Positions 12,253 to 23,785 are shown, counted from the first letter of the stretch. The stretch is DNA of 64,000 bases from Boswellia sacra (GCA_013180625.2 SNVD02000468.1:558001-622000); one strand, 5' to 3'. Translations and numbers: made by a program. The notes: generated by a model from the letters alone, not told the origin.

Positions 12253-12413
12253 TGGTTTCAACTCTGCTCAACTTTGTGAAAATGTTTAACAAAGCCCATG
12301 ACGAAAACTGCAAGTATCTTGAGCAAGAAATGAAGAAATCAATAGAAAATGAGAAATCAAAGATGAATGTCTCACATAAGGAGTCCGAAGGCTTGTTATA
12401 TACATCAGTATAG
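12253..12413 (+). pseudogene. Captured 3' exon of a formin (FH2 C-terminus)
   Basis: After a CTGCAG acceptor the frame reads VVSTLLNFVKMFNKAHDENCK, then a charged helix (LEQEMKKSIENEKSKM), and ends at a TAG stop at 12411. This resembles the last helix of the plant formin FH2 domain (pattern 'FV..F.KAH.ENCKQLE.EKKKA') followed by a short tail. The actin-binding core of FH2 is missing. The exon itself is open to its stop. It lies between the kinesin and RBP45/47 fragments. Confidence 0.75.
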
Positions 12414-14363
12414 AATAGCAATATCAATAATTATGCTCCAGCTTGGCAGAGGCATCTAACAAAAGCCATGGAAATGTCTCATTGATGTTGGAGAAGAATG
12501 TATATTTGACAAATACATTATAGTTGAAATGTAAATATACAACATCATATCTGGCGCCAATACCTAGGTTAAACTTTTCTTTCTCTGAGGTGAGCCTCTG
12601 GAGCCTGATTGCGTACTTTTGTCTAGTTAACCTTCTCTTCTTTTTTTGTTTTTCACTCTACATGATTACTAAATAATGTTATCCTTTTTCTTATTGGAGC
12701 AGTCATGGAGTAGTCAGCAGAATCTTGTTCTTGAGTGGCAACTTGTAAATTATCAACTGAAATTCATCTTTGTAAGTAATTTCATTGTAAGAATATGAAA
12801 AATAGTGATTTTTTTCTTTTTCCAGCTTCAAATTGTGGCTTTTCACATTGAATTGATTTACCCAGGACCTCTTAATTTTTGATGATGTTAATTGTATCCA
12901 GGCAGCTAGAACCTTTAGCACGCTACTACTTTCTTTGGTTTTTGCCTTCGTGACTACTTTACTATGACACTAGGTATACATGCATAACATGAAGCTAGAA
13001 ATTAAAACTTTGATCTTTTGTTGCCACCTCTTTCTTAGCTTGAAAGTATGGATTTTATGCTGATTCATGATACATTCGTTAGTTTGCTGTGACTATGAGA
13101 TGAAAATAGAAACTATAAGATATGAACACAGAAAGGGAGTTAATTAACTGTAGACGCTGTGTTTATGCCATGCTTTTGAGAAATAATCCGTTCAAAGGTC
13201 GTCTTATTTTGACCTTCAACTTCGAATGCAGAAAATTCCCAGAAGTGCTTGGGTTGTATTTTGTTGTTCCTTTTTCTTTCACCATGAATACCAGAAAGTC
13301 CAGTCTATATGAAACTCACTCTACCCTTGTTTATGGTCAAAATGTTGCAGTTCATATACTTCTATTTTAGTAGACAATAATAAATGAAGCTTTCTACGCA
13401 GGCATTGCTTGCACAAAAATCATGTTTCGATGTCCATCCGATTTGTGATGGATATATATTTCTAAGTCACTTTAATTTTCTCGTTTAATTTCTCATGGAA
13501 GAAGCTACTCTAATTCTCTGCATCCTTTATACAACAAACTTAACATCTTAACTCTTTATCTATTGCCCCTCATTTAAGTCACTATCGGCTTGTATACTTT
13601 CTACCATCTTCATTAGGCATTTATGTTTTCCAGCATTTTCATTTTACTTGGTAATTGCTAATAAAAGTTTGTTTGGCTTCATCTATGTTTAGATTCCTTT
13701 TCCTTTTCCTTTATTCGTTATTCATTATCTGGATGAGTAATTAAAAGGAATTTGACATGAGGCAAAACTACAAGTTTTGGAGGTCAGGCAAAGGAAAATT
13801 TTCCTGGAAGTATTAATTGCTTCCTTTTCCTTGAAGTTGCTATGTTCCTTGATGATTGCCCTAAAAAAGTTGAAGTCGTTGAGACACAATAGAACAAAAT
13901 AATGCCAGTTGAAAATGATTGGTTTGAGCACACAAAGGGTAAACTTGGAATTGCCCTGCCATATGAAGCGAAGACTTGGACATTTACTGATCAATTGTGA
14001 TGCTTATGCATGTTTGAGGTACTTCTATGTTCTTCAATTATTTCTTTTCTAACTATATCTTATTTACATGTATCTCTGATTATCTTTTTTCAGGTGATAT
14101 GCACTCTGCTTCATTTTCTTAGATATCATGAGAATTTTGGATAAAGGATTTTGGTTTTCATGTGATTACCAGGAGTGCTCAACAATTTATTTACTTGCCG
14201 GGTAATTTTGGTGATACTATAAAGTGAAGCTATTCATGTTATGATTAGTCATTTTGAACTGGAATAAGTGGTTAATATATTTGATTTCAGCTTTTGGTGA
14301 TCTGACTTACTGCTAGTTCATCAATTTCTGGCTGATGATTAGTCATTTTGAACTGGAATAAGT

Positions 14364-14503
14364 GGCTTTCTGAGGTTTGCTGATGAAAATGAGAGGTCAA
14401 GGGCCATGTCCAAAATGAATGATGTGTTCAAGTAGGCCCGTGCGTATAGATGTTGCAACCTCAAAAAAGGCTTCTGGATATCAACAACAGTATTCCTCAC
14501 AAG
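14364..14503 (+). pseudogene. Captured RBP45/47-type RNA-binding protein fragment
   Basis: Reads GFLRFADENERSRAMSKMND, then after a frame break SSRPVRIDVATSKKASGYQQ followed by QYSSQ. These two parts match the end of an RRM in plant RBP45/RBP47 poly(A)-binding-type proteins ('GF.RF.DE.ER.RAM.EMNG', 'RP.RI..AT.KK..GYQQQ'), where they are contiguous. A few missing bases near 14425 create the frameshift and an early stop (TTCAAGTAG). A possible donor (CAAG then GTGTGC) follows. A 29-bp phrase 'gattagtcattttgaactggaataagtgg' occurs just upstream twice (14245 and 14337). Confidence 0.78.
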
Positions 14504-15091
14504 GTGTGCTACAATGCTCCTAGCTTTATAAGTCCTTGTTGAACAAGGAGATATGAATGTGTTAGCTATTGCTCCTACCAAATTCTGATCGGGATCTGAT
14601 ATTGGTTTCATTTAGCTTCTGTTTGCTTCTTTGATACAAATTTTTAGTTTGGTTAGTTTTTACTTTCATAACTTCTATGCTGATCTAGTTGTTTATGATG
14701 GATTTATTTTTTAGTAGCTTTTATGTTGTTATTGGTTGCCTGTGTATTATGGTTTGTCTTATAAAAAAGTTAACAGAGAGATAACCCAAAATATGTGCAT
14801 ATATTGTTATTATATTTAAGGTTTGTACAATTCTATTCACAATGTTATTCTTTTCTGTTGGTTTCTGGATGAAAGTCACCAACTTTCGAACTTTCTATAA
14901 GTCAGTTTAGAATGACTTCCTACTTACTTTGAATTAATTTCTGTCAAAGGATGTTTTCCCGTGCTTTTGTGCCTGCTGAGCATGGTCTTTTTTAGTGCAA
15001 TATATGATCTTATATTGGATTTGGCTTAAGCCTTTGCTAGCTCCTGCTGGACAGTGAAAGTGAATTATCATTTTTATGAGTTTGTGATCAG

Positions 15092-15636
15092 GAAATGGAA
15101 TTTCTGTTGGGGCAAAGATATTAACTTCTAAATCTATTACTGCAGCTGTTCTTAAGGTAAAGCTAAAGTTTTTATGTTGACCTACTTGTTGATAAATGTT
15201 TTCCTAAATGCATAATGTCTATACAGGCTCCTGCAATAGGCACATTTGGTTCAGCAAATACAGGTGTTACAACAAGCATTGCAGATCGAATTACTCTAGT
15301 AGCTGCAGTAGAAATTGTTGGAATGGTGAGTGTTGATGTCTTTGCCATGGATAATTCTGATTTTAAGTGTAGCTTAGACTTACTGTCATAGTAATGCAAT
15401 TTTTTTATTGAATACAGCTGCGGATACGCATGACATGAAAAAGGAATTTGTGTAAAATGATCCAATTTTTTTCCCTTTGGCTTCTGCAGAACAATGACAC
15501 TAGAAGTTTGGCTGATGTGAAACCCAAAATCACTGATGAGTCTGTCGAAAAGTCAAGGATCTGGAAACTGACAGAAATCAATGAAACATCACAGTGCCGA
15601 TCTCTTAGGCTTCTGGATAATTTACAACCAATGAGG
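15092..15636 (+). pseudogene. Captured TOPLESS-family fragment (three in-frame exons)
   Basis: Three exons with consensus AG/GT borders: 15092-15156 (65 nt), 15227-15325 (99 nt) and 15490-15636 (147 nt). Phases fit perfectly, so they splice into one uninterrupted reading frame. The third exon reads SLADVKPKITDESVEKSRIW, then KLTEINETSQCRSLRL, the conserved linker and WD-repeat segment of TOPLESS/TPR corepressors. The first two exons (GAKILTSKSITAAV; APAIGTFGSANTGVTTSIAD) fit the variable linker before it. TOPLESS proteins are nuclear corepressors recruited by EAR-motif factors. Only about 103 codons are present, without the N-terminal LisH/CTLH or most WD repeats, so it cannot be a functional corepressor. 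A spliced transcript could still form if the element is transcribed. Confidence 0.85.
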
Positions 15637-15989
15637 GTATGGTACTTGCTTCTTGAGTGCTCAATGGAAAATACAATAAGGGAATTATACCACCTGACAA
15701 TCAGCTTGCATTGGAAAATTACAAAGTAATTAGATGGATTTGATACACTTACAGTTGTTATAATCCATTGTTATTCTTTGCTCTTATTGGTGTAAATTAC
15801 TGACTACATGAAATACAAAGTTTCTAATTACTTGGTATTGTGTAGTATGCTTACTTGTTTGTTATATGGATTTTTGAAATATGATAAAGTGTGATTGATT
15901 TAAGGATTGATGCTTGTTTTATGAGAATTTTGTTTAATGTGACAAATGATACAGATTATGAATTTCTGAAATTTTTTAAATATATGTAT

Positions 15990-16345
15990 ATATAATACTT
16001 GGCTGATTACTAACTGCCAAGTATATATATTTTTTTTAATTTTTAAAACTATTTATACTTGGCGGTCAAAAACCGTCAAGTATAGTTAGGTGCATACGTG
16101 GCGGTTAAAAACTGTCAAGTATATATTTTTTTTAATTTTTTAAAACTATTTATACTTGGCGGTCACAAACCGCCAAGTATAGTCATGTGCATATTTGGTG
16201 ATTTTATGACCGACAAATATGCTAAATTGACCATATTTGGCGATGCCATTGATGGCGCTTTCAAGACCGCCAAATATATACATATTTGGCAGTTTTTAAC
16301 CATCAAATATAAAAACCGCCAAATATGGTCATTTTTCTTGTAGTG
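15990..16345. repeat. Right subterminal repeats and terminus of the CACTA
   Basis: A short motif with the core TTGGCGGT or its complement ACCGCCAA recurs in both orientations at roughly 20-60 bp spacing, ending in TTTCTTGTAGTG. Arrays like this are transposase-binding sites in CACTA elements. The left end (5344-5510) has a different motif (TTTGTCAC / GTGACAAA), so the two subterminal arrays are not mirror images. Confidence 0.75.
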
Positions 16346-16599
16346 TCATGATAAGTTAGACATCACTGTAAGTAATCAATAACCATGAAACAAACAAATA
16401 TCTCATGCAAAGAAATAATCAGAAAAGCTGTTGTGAATCACATAACAGCATACTGTCACAAGATATATGACTGATCAAAATACTAAGTGAAGTTTCACTA
16501 ATACACTCAAACTCAGTTGCAGAACAAATGAAAATATATGTCAAACACTGCTGCATTCAAAAACATCTACAACATCCATCCAATGTACTGGAGTAGATT

Positions 16600-18009
16600 G
16601 ATGCGTTCGAAACTAGCAAGTATACTAGTCGCACAAGTAATAAAGTGATAAGTAAGATATCGTTCCCACGAGGATTGATTCTAATTGAATTTGTTATTTC
16701 CAGCAACAATAAACTAAACAGGGGGGATTTTTGTTGAATGCTTTACTAAATGAAATAAGAATGCAAGTAAAGAATAACAAAACAGAAAGTAAATTTGAAT
16801 GAAAAATCAATGGGAGAAAGCTGGTTAAGGGATCCTTCTCTACCACAAGATATGGATTTGCGAATTAATTGTAGAATTGTCATCTAATTACAGCATTGAA
16901 GTTATCAACCGTAGATAATAACAAGCTCTATTACCCTAATCTTTCCTTACTTTGTTGTTAAATAAAACAAGCTCTTTATTTAATCTCTATCCATTAAACA
17001 ACCTAGAACAAGCTCTCTGAGTTTAATTTAATGGATGCATTATGATAAGAAAGATAGGTTGATCTAAGCAATAAACACACAAGCTCGGATTATTTAACTT
17101 AGGTTGTATTCTCCAATTGTAATCTCTGATCACAATTTTGCTACTAAGGATTAGAAATTCAAGACAATTACGGATCAAGATTTCTAGTCTAGCAATAGAC
17201 AACAACCAGATTATATTCAGTTGGCCATTCAAATACAATCAGCAAGCAATCATAAGCATTAGATATGGAAAAATACAAGCAACTTCAATTAGAGAATTGG
17301 ATAACAACTTCTTGCACAATCAACTTACAAAAACCATATCAGGGGCTTTGAAATCACCCTCAACCAATTCAGATTCAGTTACACATGTTTAAGAACGTGG
17401 TAAATACAATACAACATGGAGACATTCCAGAAAATGAAAGGGAAGGGAAAACTTAGCAAATTTGATGTAATTCTCTTTGGATTGTAGTTCTTCCTCTTTC
17501 CAAGCTTCCTTTCTCCTTCAAGAACTCCAAGAGATGAAAGAATTCCAGAGCTGAAGCCTCCACCACGTTCTCCCCTCTTCCCGTTCTGAAAATAAAACCC
17601 TAAAATGTGTTTAAATACTCTGCTACAGTGACTTGCTACAGTGCCCCGTATTATACATGCTACAGTGACTTGTGGAATTATATTTCTATACATCTCACAC
17701 TGTTTTGATTAGAACTTTTGGTACACTGAATGGATTTATAAACCGTAAATTTCTCCAGAAAATAGACTTCGAGAGCTTTCCAACGGTATATAATATGTCG
17801 TCGGGTTCATTGTATATCAATACAATTAAATCCGAGAAGATCACTGACTAGCAGAGGTGAAAATGAAGGGTTTTACTCCATTTTTGTGTAAGTTGCTCCA
17901 AAACTCCTACAAACATCAAAACCACACAAAAACATAAAAATACCAAGGAATATAGCAAAGAAACATGGACGAATTGATATAAAAGTAATACATAAATAGA
18001 CACCTATCA
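16600..18009 (-). repeat. Solo LTR (unclassified, likely Ty3/gypsy) in the Sirevirus
   Basis: On the minus strand it begins TGATAGGTGTC and ends GCATCA (plus strand: TGATGC to CTATCA). The flanks are TAGAT on both sides (16595-16599 and 18010-18014), a perfect 5-bp target duplication. No coding or primer-binding site is attached, so it is a solo LTR. The inside contains no gene that I recognise. Which superfamily it belongs to is inferred only from its general look. Confidence 0.85.
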
Positions 18010-18261
18010 TAGATTAACATCCCTTGACACAAATTAGCAAGCCATTCAAGTGCACACCACACATGAAAGATAGTTCATTCTCCCCCTCACTTCTTTACTT
18101 ATTCCATTGAGAAACAAGGAACAAAAACAAAATTAGTAGGCAAAGAGAATCATGAGTCAAAAGATCAAAAAATAAGAGGACAACAAATTAAAAAAATGGT
18201 TCAGCAAGCAAAATAAAGTAGTACTAAAGCAGTACAAGTTTTCAAAGTTTGTCAAAGTTTT

Positions 18262-20172
18262 CAGTTCTCCTTGATCTTCTCTCCCTTGATTTCAGCACAA
18301 GTGGCCAAAATCTAACCAAGTCTAGGAGACTTTCTAACTGGTGGGGAGGTAGAGCTGTTAGGGAGCTTGATAGATTTGCAAGCCACATGTTTAACCTTAC
18401 GCTTAGGAATGGAGGTAGGCTGATCAGATGGAACTGGCTCTGGTTGAGCTGTAACAGGTGCTATCTGTTCAGAAAGGACTGGTGCTGGTGGAGCTTCAGT
18501 AGTATCCGAGGAAGTTGTAGTGACTTCACAACAACTCTACATATCTCCCTCTCAATTCTTTCTGCACTGGTTTCAGTGGTCTTAGCAGGCTGCTGGAAAG
18601 AGGGAACTGGCAACTCAGGTGCTGGAAGAGAGGGTGATGGAGGTGATGGTGGATGAGATTCTTCTTCAACTGCTACAGGGACAGGAATATCCAGGGATTG
18701 TTTCTCAGTAAGTGGTGAGGTCTGTTTCATTCCGGAATCTATTTTTGTTGGTACATCTGAATCAGATTCATCTTGCAAAGTGGGAGCTGTTGTGTCTGAT
18801 TTTTGCTTCTTCTAATCAGATGATTTCTTCACCACTTTAAGTTTCTTCTTTCCCTTCCTGCTATATCCCTTGACAGAAGCCTTGATTGATTTTTCTTTTG
18901 ACTTCTGTGTTGTTCTGTTTTTCTTAATAGTAGGTTGTACAGCAGGACTTGATGGAATTGGAGCCTCTTCCTCAGGTTGTGATTCAGTATCTTCTGGCAT
19001 TTCATCAGTTGGTTTTTCTGGAATCACAGGTTCAGGTTCAGGTTCCATGGAGTGTTGTGCTGTGGACCGAGACTATCCTAGAAACTGAGCTTCCAACACA
19101 GATTGCTTGTGTTTAATGTCTTTCAAATCCTGCAGAATATCTGTAAAAGCAGAATTGATCAATTCAAGTTTTTCTTCAACAATTTTCAATTGATTTTTCC
19201 TGACTCTTGTTGGTTTAGGTTTAGGTGCAGGCAAATCAGTTTGATCTGCAATCTTTGAAGGAATCCCTTGGTAATAGACTTAGACAGAATTTCGGTCTGT
19301 TCACTAGAGCTCACAGGAATGTTAATCTGAGCAAGTATGCCTTGAATCAAACAGGGGAACACAAGCAGATTGTAATCAGAGTGATAGGAACCAATTTGTA
19401 CAATTATTTTGTAGGCTAACAATCCAAAGTTTACTAGTCTCTTAGTTCCTAAAAAGAATAGAAGTTTCATTCTGTCTTCCCGAATTTGACTTTGGTGGGA
19501 AGAAGGAAGACAATTAAACTGTGCTATCTTATGTAACACTTTGTATTACTTCCTAAGATATTTCTGGTCAAGACCATCTCTGGGTTTCCACTCAATGTCT
19601 GTTCGACCAGTCACTTCCTTAACTATTTCTACCATGTTATATTCTTCATCTATAGAATGCATGATGCCTATTGGAATGTCCAGAAAAGAGTTTATGACAT
19701 TGGGAGAGAATTTCACAAACTTCTCCCGATAATAAACTTTATGATAATGAAAACTCTTAGGATCATCAATGGCACTTGAAATATTAGCAAAGAATTCCTG
19801 AATCAAAGTTTTTACAGGAGGAAGAAAGTTTGATACCGTTCGAGTCCAATAATTGGACTTAATCATCTCACTGAGACCATATGTGTTGAAGTCCAAGAGT
19901 TTCACTGGCCTTTCCAACTGTAGCTTTCTCTGTGAAGTAATCTTGACAAACTTCTGTTTGACTGCAGCAGTGAGAAATTTGTTGTATTTTGGCTTGACCT
20001 TGTCCTTGATCTTCTTCACTGGTACTCGTTCGTCCTCACTGATGGCTGGATCGACTGCACTCATTGCATGTTTGTGTTGCGTAGGAGATGACTGACTGTT
20101 ATCACCACTGTTGTGACTAGAGCCGCTTGAAAAAGAAGAAGCACTAGCTATGGAATTTGATAAAGTTGCCAT
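18262..20172 (-). pseudogene. Extra ORF of the Sirevirus with plant-transposon-protein domain (env position)
   Basis: Lies after pol and before the 3' LTR in the same orientation, where Sireviruses carry an env-like or additional ORF. I take the start at MATLSNSIASASS (20170-20172). The N-terminus is Ser-rich, then a basic KKIKDKVKPKY segment. A domain follows (EFFANISSAIDDPKSFHY, then FVKFSPNVINSFLDIPIG) that resembles the 'putative plant transposon protein' family. After an in-frame TAA (about 19546-19548) the same frame continues with the rest of that domain (LLFFLGTKRLVNFGLLAYK). A helical EEKLELINSAFTDILQDLK segment, a Pro/Glu-rich stretch (MEPEPEPVIPEKP), a Lys-rich stretch and an RKSPRL tail come after, with further stops and frameshifts. 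I see no signal peptide or clear fusion or transmembrane feature. It is broken; its role in living elements is unknown to me. Confidence 0.65.
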
Positions 20173-20996
20173 AGCTAGGGTTTCTGAGTTGTAGAAGATT
20201 TTTTCAGAACAGGAACAAAGAACCAAGATGCGGGGTAGGGAAGCAACTGTGGATGAGGGATTATGTGAACAGGAGAAGTCCAGAAACTATTTATTATATA
20301 TACTAGGCCGATTTTTAAAGAATTTCTGATTTTCAACAAAAATTAATTAATGACTTTCCTTTCAAAAAAAAAATTGTTTAATAACTCCCTTCAAACACAT
20401 CAATTCAAATTTGATTTAAATTCAAATACTGAATACTAATAGAATTAGGATTTTCTCCCCCTTAGTTCAATGATGCTGACATGGCAATATTTGACACATG
20501 GACACACAAGTGACTTATTCTTAGGAAAAACACATAGGTCATTGTTATGAAAAATGTAACAAAAAACAGTTAACAATATCATAATAGTAATGTCTGAATT
20601 ATCATATTTTTCATTCTAAGAAAGCATATTTTTGGAGCTGAGTAATTCACATATTAAAGCTTATTTTGAATCTATTGAATGGTCAACTTGAGCATGCTTC
20701 TCACACACACAAAAATTGATTTCAATGGAAACTTTACTCGATAAATACAATAGCTTTCACACAATATAGAGGTAGCCCTTTTCATATGAGTGGGTAACCT
20801 CAACATATTTCCTAGATACCATGAGGTTACTCTCAATGATGGCTTTCACACATCATATATTGGTAGCCCTCTTTGTATTTTTCATTTTAACTTAGTATAT
20901 ATTATTCATACAAGTTTTAGACCATAGCTCAAACATGCTAAATTAGAAGGAAACTTATGATACTACAGATATGAATAACAAAACAGCATACTATGT

Positions 20997-22520
20997 TCAC
21001 TCATATAACTGACAGATACCTAAGGCTTTTCTTAGATTTTCAAACCTTGTTGTGTCCAATGTCTTAGTGAACAAGTCAGCTAATTGTTTATCAGTAGAGA
21101 TGTGCTCAATGTGTATCACCTTAGATTCTACTAGTTCCCTTATAAAATGGTATCTAATATCAATGTGTTTTGTTTTAAAATGTTGAACAGGATTTTTTAA
21201 AATATTTATAGCACTAGTATTATCACAAAACACAGTTATAGACTTTTGTTCTATACCATAACCACTCAACATTTGCTTCATCTATAATAGTTGCGTACAA
21301 AAACTCCCTGCTGCTATGTATTCGACTTCTGCTATAGATAAAGAAATTGAATTCTGCTTCTTACTGTGCCATGAAACCAAGTTAGTACCAAAATAAAAAC
21401 AACCTCTTGAAGTACTTTTTCTATCATCTGCATTTCCTGCCCAATCTGCATCACTGAATCCTGCAAGACAATCATTTGTATCTTTAGAAAATCATATCCC
21501 ATAATCACATGTTCCATGATCATACCTGATGATTCTCTTGGCTGCTGCAAGATGTGATTCTTTGGGATTTGCTTGAAACCTTGCATAAAGTCCTACACTA
21601 AAGCTTAAATCTGGTCTGCTTGCTGTGAGGTATAGTAGGCTGCCAATAATGCTTCTGTACAAGCTTGCATCAACCTCTTTTCCTGCATTATCTTTTGAAA
21701 GTTTTAGATTAGTACTGATAGGAGTTCTCATTGGTTTTGTATTCTCAAGCCCAAACTTCTTTACAAGATTTTTGGCATATTTTGATTGAGATATAAATAT
21801 CCCATCATTCATTTGTTTAACGTGCAATCCAAGAAAGAAATTTAATTCTCCTACCATGCTCATCTCAAACTCTTCCTGCATCAACTTAACAAACTCATTA
21901 ATTTTGCTTTTGTTAGTTGATCCAAAAACAATGTCAGCAACATATATTTGAGCAACAATAAAATAGGTTGATGCATGTTTGATAAACAAGGTCTTATCAT
22001 TGCTGCCTCTTTTATAACCTCTGTTGATTAAAAAATTTGTCAACCTTTCATACCAAGCTCTCAGAGCTTGTTTCAAACCATTCAAAGCTTTGTTCAATTT
22101 GTACACAAAATTAGGATGTTTAGGATCTTCAAATCCTTTAGGCTGTTCAACAAAAACTTCTTCATTGAGATAGACATTTAAAAATGCAGTTTTAACATCC
22201 ATTTTATACAACTTAAAATCAAGCAAACAAGCAATTACAAGTTGTAATTTGATTGACTCAAGTCTAGCTATAGGTGCAAAGGTCTCATCAAAGTCTATGC
22301 CTTCAACTTATGTGTAACCTTGTGCAACTAACCTAGCTTTATTTCTTACTACTTGACCACTTTCATCAGTTTTATTTTTGTAAATCTATTTAGTTCCAAA
22401 GACATTTGCACCTTCTGACCTAGGAACTAATTCTGACACTTCATTCCTTTTAAACTAATTAAGTTCGTCTTGCATAGCTTGAATCCACACCTCTTCTTTT
22501 AAAGCTTCTTTCACATTTTT
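20997..22520 (-). pseudogene. Sirevirus reverse transcriptase and RNase H
   Basis: The RT begins near the LKEEVWIQAMQDEL motif (about 22500), continues through KMDVKTAFLNVYLNEEVFVE and ALNGLKQALRAWYERL, and ends with the connection region. RNase H follows (ITVFCDNTSAINILKNP, HIDIRYHFIRE) and stops at 20997 after ALGICQLYE. The RT catalytic motif normally reads YVDD; here it is YVAD (the Ala codon is at 21936-21938), so a metal-binding aspartate is lost. In-frame stops also interrupt the N-terminal third (for example about 22455 and 22385). Not functional. Confidence 0.93.
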
Positions 22521-23034
22521 TGGCTCAACTAAAGAAACATAACATGCAAACCTTACCTGATTTCTTACCTTGCTTCGAGTTTTCATCATGCCATCTGGTG
22601 TTCCAATGATAGAACTTGTTGGATGCGCCTTTTGAATCCATGTGGGTGGATCTTTTCTATCTTCATCATTCTGGATTGTACTTTTGTTCAAATCTGAGTT
22701 GTCAGATGTTACTATTACGTCAAGTGTAACAGCAGCTGTTTCCTCCTTCATAACAGCATCTTCCTTTTTGCTGTTGTCTGAATATGATTTTTTTGTATCT
22801 TCTATGAAGTTGGTTATGCTTTCCTCTTATGAGTACTTTGCATAATCATCTAGGTCATCAAATACTACGTTTGCAGATTCCATGACTGCCTCAGTTCTCA
22901 GATTGTAAACTCGAAATGCTTTGCTATTTTGAGCATTTCCCACGAAACTCTTTCATCACTCCTTGGATCTAATTTTCCTAATAGTTCTCTGTCATTTAAG
23001 ATGTAACACCTATAACCAAAGACATGAAAATATT

Positions 23035-23721
23035 TCAAATTAGGTTTCTTCCTTTCAAAATTTCATAAGGTATCTGGTTAGTTCCAGGTCTAAGAAAAAC
23101 TCTATTTGAAATATAACAAGCAGTGCTTATCGCTTCAGCCCATAGCCTTTTGGTCAACTTCTTGCTATTGAGCATCACTCTAGCCATCTCTTGAAGAGTT
23201 CTATTCTTTCTTTCCACAATGCCATTTTGTTCAGGGGTTTTAGGATCTGAAAATTCATGATCAATTCCATGGTATTTGCAAAAGTCAGCATAGCTAACAT
23301 TTTCAAACTCCTTGCCATGATCACTTCTTATTCTCATAATCCTTCTAATGTTCCTATTTTGCTCATTTTCAAGCTTAACACAAAGATTCCTGAAAGCATC
23401 AAAAGTGTCAAATTTTTCTTTAATGAAATCCACCCAAGTAAATCTAGAAAAATCATCCACACAAACAAATATATATCTCTTACCTATAATGCTTTCAATT
23501 TGCATAGGACCCATAAGATCCATGTGAAGAAAATCAAGTATCTTAGAAGTGCTAAGATGTGGATTTGATTTGTGTGAACTTCTGATTTCTTTTCCCATTT
23601 GACATGGTCCACAAATTTTATCAATTTTGTCATCAATTTTAGGAACTCCTCTTACAACACCTAACTTAGTTAATTTAATCAAGTCTTTGTAATTTAAGTG
23701 TCCTAATTTTTGATGCCACAA
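23035..23721 (-). pseudogene. Sirevirus integrase domain
   Basis: Open for 228 codons. It starts with the HHCC zinc module (WHQKLGHLNY ... CGPCQMGKE) and continues into the catalytic core with the D-D-E residues in MDLMGP, RSDHGKEFEN and PEQNGIVERKN. The core is well kept, but the frame breaks before and after it, including stops between 22520 and 23035. The enzyme would insert the element's cDNA into host DNA. Confidence 0.93.
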
Positions 23722-23785
23722 TTCTAAATCCGAAATCCTAGCATGAAATGCAATTTCTACTAGATAACAATTATCTAAAGATCTA

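Larger units (their letters stand above)
5344..16345 (+). mobile_element. Non-autonomous CACTA transposon carrying host-gene fragments
   Basis: The left end is CACTACAAGAAA and the right end TTTCTTGTAGTG, the classical CACTA terminal inverted repeat. The flanks are TCA on both sides (5341-5343 and 16346-16348), the 3-bp target duplication of this superfamily. The Sirevirus sequence resumes directly beyond the right TCA. The right end carries subterminal repeats with a TTGGCGGT core. I find no TNP2/TNPD-type transposase. Instead the interior has plus-strand exon-like pieces of a TSO1-like CXC gene, a kinesin, a formin, an RBP45/47 gene and a TOPLESS-family gene, separated by intron-like DNA. 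A 2.0 kb Copia solo LTR (8842-10835) inserted later. The left and right subterminal repeats look unlike each other, which leaves a small chance that two related elements recombined. Confidence 0.88.

Noticed and set aside
16098..16343. 81-codon open frame near the CACTA right end
   Set aside because: It is a translation of the subterminal repeat array.
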